Of a stretch of 5,682 bases of DNA, positions 1-5,682 are shown in pieces. The stretch comes from Bryobacterales bacterium (GTDB lineage Bacteria > Acidobacteriota > Terriglobia > Bryobacterales > Bryobacteraceae): contig JAEUQE010000119.1 in the NCBI GenBank assembly GCA_016789785.1, positions 19,984 to 25,665 on the forward strand, written 5' to 3'. Position 1 is the stretch's first letter; every line of letters begins with the position of its first letter. The notes below the pieces were generated by a model that ran no database searches, was not told where the DNA came from, and saw nothing but the letters and a program-made list of their open reading frames with translations. A program made the translations under genes and the position numbers.

Positions 1-950
1 GCTATCATCCCGATTCGAAAATCGAGATTGACCGCCGCCTGGATCTGCTTGCCGAGCGCGGCCGCGAGCGCTTCCCACAATCCATCCGATTCACCACATT
101 CACGCTTGCCTACAACCGCATGAAGTGGCTCATCGTCGATGCGATCAAGGAACACTGGGAGCGCGCGACGGTGACTGCGGATATGGTTGCAAGCGGCATC
201 CAGGTGAAGACGCAGAACGTGACGGCACTGACTCTCGACTTTGAATCCGGTGGCGCCCCGGTCGTGCCGGGCACCAAAGCAACCATCGAGATTGATGGGA
301 CAAAGCTGACCGCATCCGCGCCCATGAGCGACGGGTCGCTCCGTGTGCACCTGCGCCAGGATCGCGGCGCTTGGCGTGTGGTGGACTCACCAGCGCAAGC
401 CGGATTGCGCAAGCGGCACGGTCTGCAAGGCCCAATTGACGACGCCTTCATGGATAGCTTCCTCTTCGTACTGCCGACCGGAGAGCCCTCGCAAAAGGGC
501 GTTGCCGAGCGCATCCGCACGGAGCAGGAACGTGCCATCCGCGAGTGGCGCCGCCAGTTTCGCGGTGATTCGCGCGTGAAGAAGGATATCGAGATCACCG
601 ATGCCGACATCGCCTCGGCGAATCTCGTACTTTGGGGAGATCCATCGTCGAACAAGCTCATGGCCCGCATCGCCGCGCAGTTGCTGGTGGCGTGGACTAC
701 GGAGAAAGTTGGCGATCTACCCGCCGCCAATCACTATCCGGCCTACATCTATCCGAATCCGCTGAACCCGAACCGCTACGTCGTGATCAACAGCGGCTTC
801 ACGTACCGCGAGTTCGACTATCTGAACAACGCGCGCCAGATCCCGAAGTTGCCGGATTGGGCGATTATTGATGTCTCGGAGCCCGCCACGGGACGCTGGC
901 CCGGCAGGGTCGCGAAGGCAGGCTTCTTCAACGAAGAGTGGAAGCCGTAG
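1..950 (+). CDS. C-terminal part of a large S9/alpha-beta-hydrolase-like protein (5' end outside window)
   Basis: The frame is open from the first complete codon (bases 3-5) to a TAG at 948-950, giving 315 visible residues. An ATG at 120 lies in this frame, but the 39 codons before it are also open and read like conserved protein, so it is internal rather than the start. The visible part opens with YHPDSKIEIDRR, which resembles the end of the prolyl-oligopeptidase-type hydrolase domain in long exported proteins of Acidobacteria and Planctomycetes. A beta-rich appendage follows, with KTQNVTALTLDF (visible residues about 69-80), LWGDP (about 210-214), NPLNPNRYVV (about 252-261) and DWAIIDV (about 285-291). 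The catalytic serine, and probably the Asp and His, lie upstream and cannot be checked. Family assignment is from remembered motif similarity. The substrate is unknown; secretion is inferred from the family, since no N-terminus is visible. The convergent neighbour's stop is 9 bases away. Confidence 0.75.
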   Translation, partial: YHPDSKIEIDRRLDLLAERGRERFPQSIRFTTFTLAYNRMKWLIVDAIKEHWERATVTADMVASGIQVKTQNVTALTLDFESGGAPVVPGTKATIEIDGTKLTASAPMSDGSLRVHLRQDRGAWRVVDSPAQAGLRKRHGLQGPIDDAFMDSFLFVLPTGEPSQKGVAERIRTEQERAIREWRRQFRGDSRVKKDIEITDADIASANLVLWGDPSSNKLMARIAAQLLVAWTTEKVGDLPAANHYPAYIYPNPLNPNRYVVINSGFTYREFDYLNNARQIPKLPDWAIIDVSEPATGRWPGRVAKAGFFNEEWKP

Positions 951-959
951 CTGGTTCAA

Positions 960-1523
960 TTACTCGCGGGCGCGGACCTGGTGCAGCCGTTCGCGGAGCA
1001 CTGGGGAGAGCGCCCTCTCGATGTCTGCCGTGATCAGTCCAGCCTCGTCCAGATCCTTCAGATGAGCTTCATCCTTTGCGCGAAAGCTCGTCAGTTTCAT
1101 GCGGACCAAGTGCAGCAGAGGGATTACACGTACACCTCGCATCACGCGGACCTCTCCCAGATCAGGAACAGCCTCCGGATAGCGAGGACGCACTCGCTCG
1201 CCAGTAAAAAGCAAATGAACAACTCGTCTGGCGGAGGGTGCGCCTGCCTGCATGAGCACCTCACGTCCATCCCTTGTCTCATGATGAAGGCCGAAGACAC
1301 CGATGCCCTCGATCAGTCGAGGCAGATCTCTGCGTCGCATGATCACGTCGATGTCTTTCGTCAGCCGGCCCGCATCGGCGTCAACAGCTTCCACATACAG
1401 ATACACGGCCAGTCCACCCGCCACGCCATAGTCGAGCCCGATGCTCCGAAAAGCATGGTCAACTCGCTGCGCAAGATCGAAGAGTGCGACTCGCCGTGTT
1501 TCGAAGAACGTGTTCACCACCAT
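960..1523 (-). CDS. AbiEii-like nucleotidyltransferase-fold protein, no partner antitoxin gene
   Basis: This 187-residue protein has the layout of the minimal nucleotidyltransferase / AbiEii superfamily. A hydrophobic stretch leads into GVAGGLAV (residues 33-40, G36-G37), followed by RLTKDIDVIM with the D57-x-D59 metal-binding pair. Near the C-terminus is RMKLTSFRAKDEAHLKDLDE (141-160), which fits the conserved K...R..kD..D segment of AbiEii-type proteins. The third carboxylate usually expected on the following strand is not obvious: the matching strand reads VVHLLF, with His103 where an Asp is common. Activity is therefore uncertain, and it may be a divergent or non-catalytic relative. No AbiEi-like winged-helix antitoxin lies beside it. 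It is the second gene of a minus-strand pair, 12 bases after the acetyltransferase stop (1536), with no good Shine-Dalgarno (only a weak GCGAG), so it is probably translated from the shared transcript. A toxin role is not supported by context. Confidence 0.75.
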   Translation of the reverse strand: MVVNTFFETRRVALFDLAQRVDHAFRSIGLDYGVAGGLAVYLYVEAVDADAGRLTKDIDVIMRRRDLPRLIEGIGVFGLHHETRDGREVLMQAGAPSARRVVHLLFTGERVRPRYPEAVPDLGEVRVMRGVRVIPLLHLVRMKLTSFRAKDEAHLKDLDEAGLITADIERALSPVLRERLHQVRARE

Positions 1524-1535
1524 ACTCGCGGACGG

Positions 1536-2129
1536 CTACAGAACCGGAAACCAACTCGCCACCTCCCGAGGCAGCTTGTTCGTCAACCTCGGATCATCCG
1601 CCACTTCGATCGCGCGCGTGTACGGCCGGAAGCCTGCCTTCTGGTAGAAGCCCAGCGCTTGCGGTGAGTCCAACGTACAAGTGTGCAGCCAGAACCGCGA
1701 CGGCTTGTGCGCCCACGCCATGCGAATCGCCTCGCCGATCAGGTATCGCCCCGCACCCTTGCCAATCACCTCTTTCGTCAAGCCGAAGAAGGCAAGCTCC
1801 ACTTCACCCGGCACTCTGCGGTCCAATTCCAACAAACCCGCATCCGTGCCGTCACGCTTCAACACATAGAGATCCACCAACGGGTGATCAATGATCGCGC
1901 GAAGTTCGCTGTCGCTCAGAACCAGCCGGCTGAACCAGAGCCAGTCCTCGCCAATGCGCTGGAACAATCCCCGATACCAGCCCAGATCAGCATTCCTTAC
2001 AAGCTCCACTGTAAGGCCTTCCGGCGCCGGATTCTCAAGCTGCACAGGCGGCGAAGTCATTTCCAGATACGTCACAATGGACGCGATCTTGCCATGTGGC
2101 AGCGCATGATAGCCGTTCGGAATCTCCAT
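1536..2129 (-). CDS. GNAT family N-acetyltransferase
   Basis: This 197-residue protein carries a GNAT fold in its second half. Motif A is ELAFFGLTKEVIGKGAGRYL (111-130), the acetyl-CoA pyrophosphate loop, here I-G-K-G-A-G, with Ile where many GNATs have Gln or Arg. Next comes a strand WLHTCTLDSPQALG (147-160), then motif B FYQKAGFRPY (161-170). The N-terminal segment GYHALPHGKIASIVTYLEM (6-24) looks conserved in related proteins, supporting the ATG at 2127-2129 over the internal Met24. The family transfers an acetyl group from acetyl-CoA to an amine; the acceptor (small molecule, antibiotic, tRNA or protein) cannot be read from the sequence. No signal peptide is seen, so it is cytoplasmic. 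It is the first gene of the minus-strand pair and diverges from the pterin dehydratase gene. No Shine-Dalgarno precedes the start (upstream reads TTGATCTCTC on the coding strand), so translation may be leaderless or weakly initiated. Confidence 0.88.
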   Translation of the reverse strand: MEIPNGYHALPHGKIASIVTYLEMTSPPVQLENPAPEGLTVELVRNADLGWYRGLFQRIGEDWLWFSRLVLSDSELRAIIDHPLVDLYVLKRDGTDAGLLELDRRVPGEVELAFFGLTKEVIGKGAGRYLIGEAIRMAWAHKPSRFWLHTCTLDSPQALGFYQKAGFRPYTRAIEVADDPRLTNKLPREVASWFPVL

Positions 2130-2138
2130 GAGAGATCA

Positions 2139-2168
2139 AGCATAGCGCCCATGAGAAGATGAAGTCAT
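2139..2168 (-). promoter_or_regulatory. weak candidate promoter for the acetyltransferase gene
   Basis: Read on the minus strand, ATGACT (2168-2163) and TATGCT (2144-2139) each match the -35 and -10 consensus at four of six positions with an 18-base spacer. The predicted transcript would start only 2-3 bases before the acetyltransferase ATG, which fits the lack of a Shine-Dalgarno there. The -35-like box overlaps the start codon of the divergent gene. Matches this weak arise by chance often in sequence of this length. Confidence 0.2.
2153..2158 (+). promoter_or_regulatory. ribosome binding site for the pterin dehydratase gene
   Basis: A purine-rich GAGAAG lies 8 bases before the ATG at 2167 and partly matches the anti-Shine-Dalgarno. 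It helps choose this start: the ATG at 2151 hits a stop after three codons and the ATG at 2159 is in another frame. Confidence 0.5.
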
Positions 2169-2462
2169 GCCGAAAGTACCGAAGCTGACTGACGCGGAAA
2201 TTGCGTCCGCACTCGCAGGCCTCGCAGGCTGGGAAGTCAAGGATGGCAAACTTCACCGCGAGTATCGCTTCCCCGATTTCGTCCATGCCTTCGGATTCAT
2301 GGCCACCAGCGCCGTCGCCATTGAGGCCATGAATCATCATCCCGAGTGGTTCAACGTCTGGAACCAGGTGCGTATCGACCTCACCACCCACGATTCCGGC
2401 GGCATCACCTCCAAAGACATTGAACTCGCCACCAAGCTGGAAGCCATTGCCAAACGACTCCT

Positions 2463-2466
<4 letters not shown>
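2167..2466 (+). CDS. phhB: pterin-4a-carbinolamine dehydratase (PCD/DCoH family)
   Basis: This 99-residue protein is full length for the family (about 95-115). It shows the family signature: NHHPEW at 56-61 with His57-His58, then VRIDLTTHDSGGITSKDIELA at about 68-88 with His75 and Asp84. The three histidines correspond to the active-site histidines known in this family. The enzyme dehydrates 4a-hydroxytetrahydrobiopterin to quinonoid dihydropterin, recycling the cofactor of aromatic amino acid hydroxylases; in bacteria without phenylalanine hydroxylase the physiological role is less clear. It is cytoplasmic, with no signal peptide. No hydroxylase gene is in the window, so the symbol reflects family membership rather than a proven Phe-catabolic role. 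The stop TGA (2464-2466) overlaps the ATG of the next gene (2463-2465). It is the first gene of the plus-strand operon, 37 bases from the divergent acetyltransferase start. Confidence 0.93.
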
Positions 2467-4787
<2,321 letters not shown>

Positions 4788-4835
4788 TCTCCCATCGCGG
4801 CGGATTGCGCGTATACCAGTGAAGAGGGACAAGCA
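4788..4835. other. 48-base intergenic gap, no terminator seen
   Basis: The gap between the fusion gene and the TPR gene contains no GC-rich hairpin followed by a T tract and no convincing promoter. Co-transcription of the TPR gene with the upstream genes is therefore likely but not shown. Confidence 0.5.
4823..4828 (+). promoter_or_regulatory. ribosome binding site for the TPR gene
   Basis: AGAGGG lies 7 bases before the ATG at 4836, inside the purine run GAAGAGGGACAAG. It supports that ATG as the start, which also begins a signal-peptide-like segment. Confidence 0.6.
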
Positions 4836-5682
4836 ATGAGATTGTGGTGGTTACTCGTGTGCTTCTCGCTGGGCGCGCAGGAGAAGCCGGTTCAACTATA
4901 CAAAGGGATGGGGCTGTATCAGCATCCCATCGAAACGAAAATCGCGGATGCGCAGAAGTTCTTCGATCAGGGCCTGGTGCTGCTCTACGGATTCAACCGC
5001 TACGAAGCGTTTCGATCGTTTCAGAAGGCGGCGGAACTCGATCCGCAATCGCCCATGCCCTACTTCGGCATGGCGGCGGCACAAGCGCCCCACATCAACA
5101 TGGACCTCGACGGCGACGTCGACCTCAAGAAAGGTTGCAACTACGGAACCGAAGCAGTGAAGCGCTCGGCGAATGCACCAAAGCACGAGCGCGACTATGC
5201 GGCAGCCGCAGCCGCGATGTGCGATGGCGAAGAAGCCCACCGGTCGGCATTGCGCAAGCTGCACGAAGCGTATCCTGACGATCCCGATGCCGCGACGCTC
5301 TACGCCGAGAGCCTGATGGTGCCCGTGCGCTGGCGCTGGTTCACGACGTTGAACGGTGAGCCCGCCGGCGAGATGGCGAAGTGCATCGACCTGCTCGAGC
5401 GCCTGCTGCGCCGCGACCCCGATCATCCGGGCGCGAATCACTTCTACGTGCACGCGGTGGAGATGTCGAGGAATCCGGAGCGCGCGATCCCCAGTGCTCA
5501 GCGGCTGATGGGCGGCATTGCGCCGAATGCGGGCCACCTGGTGCACATGGCAGGTCACATCTACATGCGCGTGGGCGACTACGAGGTGGTGGCGAGTTCG
5601 AATGAGCGCGCCATTCAAGTGGATGAGGAGTACTTCCATCACAGCGGCGTCCATGGCGGATACATGGGCTACTATGCTCACA
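4836..5682 (+). CDS. exported TPR-repeat protein with clustered histidines (3' end outside window)
   Basis: The frame is open from ATG 4836 to the window edge: 282 complete codons plus one base, with no stop. The N-terminus MRLWWLLVCFSLGAQEK is a short signal-peptide-like segment (Arg2, then hydrophobic to about residue 14), so export is likely though the segment is brief. The mature part starts with a TPR-like helix pair (FDQGLVLLYGFNRYEAFRSF at 43-62, then QKAAELDP), and more helical repeats follow at about 182-196 and 240-265. Conserved-looking motifs are NHFYVHAVEMSRNPERA (201-217) and NAGHLVHMAGHIYMRVGDYE (231-250), with His202, His206, His234, His237 and His241. This matches a tetratricopeptide family common in Acidobacteria and other soil bacteria whose function I do not know. 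TPR arrays usually bind other proteins; the histidines might also bind a metal (inference). It is probably the last visible member of the operon, behind the NamZ fusion. Confidence 0.85.
   Translation, partial: MRLWWLLVCFSLGAQEKPVQLYKGMGLYQHPIETKIADAQKFFDQGLVLLYGFNRYEAFRSFQKAAELDPQSPMPYFGMAAAQAPHINMDLDGDVDLKKGCNYGTEAVKRSANAPKHERDYAAAAAAMCDGEEAHRSALRKLHEAYPDDPDAATLYAESLMVPVRWRWFTTLNGEPAGEMAKCIDLLERLLRRDPDHPGANHFYVHAVEMSRNPERAIPSAQRLMGGIAPNAGHLVHMAGHIYMRVGDYEVVASSNERAIQVDEEYFHHSGVHGGYMGYYAH

Noticed and set aside
110..730. Minus-strand open frame of about 200 codons opposite gene 1
   Set aside because: The plus strand here encodes a coherent protein continuing from the window edge. The antisense product is Ser/Arg-rich and shows no domain.
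921..946. Inverted repeat GGCTTC ... GAAGCC near the end of gene 1
   Set aside because: A 6-base stem with a 14-base loop, inside coding sequence and with no T tract on either strand, is too weak to call a terminator.
981..1667. Plus-strand open frame of 228 codons across the two minus-strand genes
   Set aside because: It runs across the junction of two well-supported minus-strand genes, and its translation has no family features.
960..2129. Possible toxin-antitoxin or phage-defence cassette (AbiEii-like plus GNAT)
   Set aside because: No antitoxin-type DNA-binding protein is present, no defence or mobile genes are nearby, and the nucleotidyltransferase acidic triad looks incomplete. Kept only as a finding to check.
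4896..5681. Long open minus-strand frame at the right edge
   Set aside because: It is antisense to the TPR gene, which has a ribosome binding site, a signal-peptide-like start and family motifs. The antisense translation is a low-complexity His/Val/Arg-rich sequence.

Overview
The window is GC-rich (roughly 60% by eye) and densely coded bacterial chromosome. Three things suggest an Acidobacteriota genome of the Solibacter/Bryobacter kind: the His-rich TPR protein at the right edge, the S9-peptidase-like C-terminal region at the left edge, and the nucleotidyltransferase-like protein with a 'KLTSFR...KD' signature. This assignment rests on remembered family distribution, not on a marker gene. 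I see no rRNA, tRNA, CRISPR array, insertion sequence or prophage gene.

Layout. (1) 1-950, + strand: the 3' part of a large secreted peptidase/hydrolase-like gene whose start and catalytic domain lie left of the window. (2) 960-2129, - strand: a compact two-gene unit, read right to left, with a GNAT acetyltransferase followed 12 bases later by an AbiEii-like nucleotidyltransferase-fold protein. It converges on gene 1 with only 9 bases between the two stop codons. (3) 2167-5682, + strand: a probable operon that diverges from the acetyltransferase across 37 bases. It holds a pterin-4a-carbinolamine dehydratase, then (ATGA overlap) a 774-residue exported fusion of a serine beta-lactamase-like hydrolase with a NamZ/DUF1343 exo-N-acetylmuramidase, then (48-base gap) an exported TPR protein that runs off the right edge.

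How the genes may work together. The centrepiece is the fusion protein. In Bacillus subtilis the two functions are separate neighbouring genes (ybbE, beta-lactamase-like, and ybbC/namZ) in a cell-wall MurNAc recovery cluster. Having both on one exported chain suggests joint processing of peptidoglycan fragments outside the cytoplasm. The cytoplasmic pterin dehydratase is translationally coupled to it with no obvious biochemical link. The minus-strand pair looks like unrelated accessory genes. No entirely new system is evident; the fusion and the unpaired nucleotidyltransferase-like protein deserve most attention.
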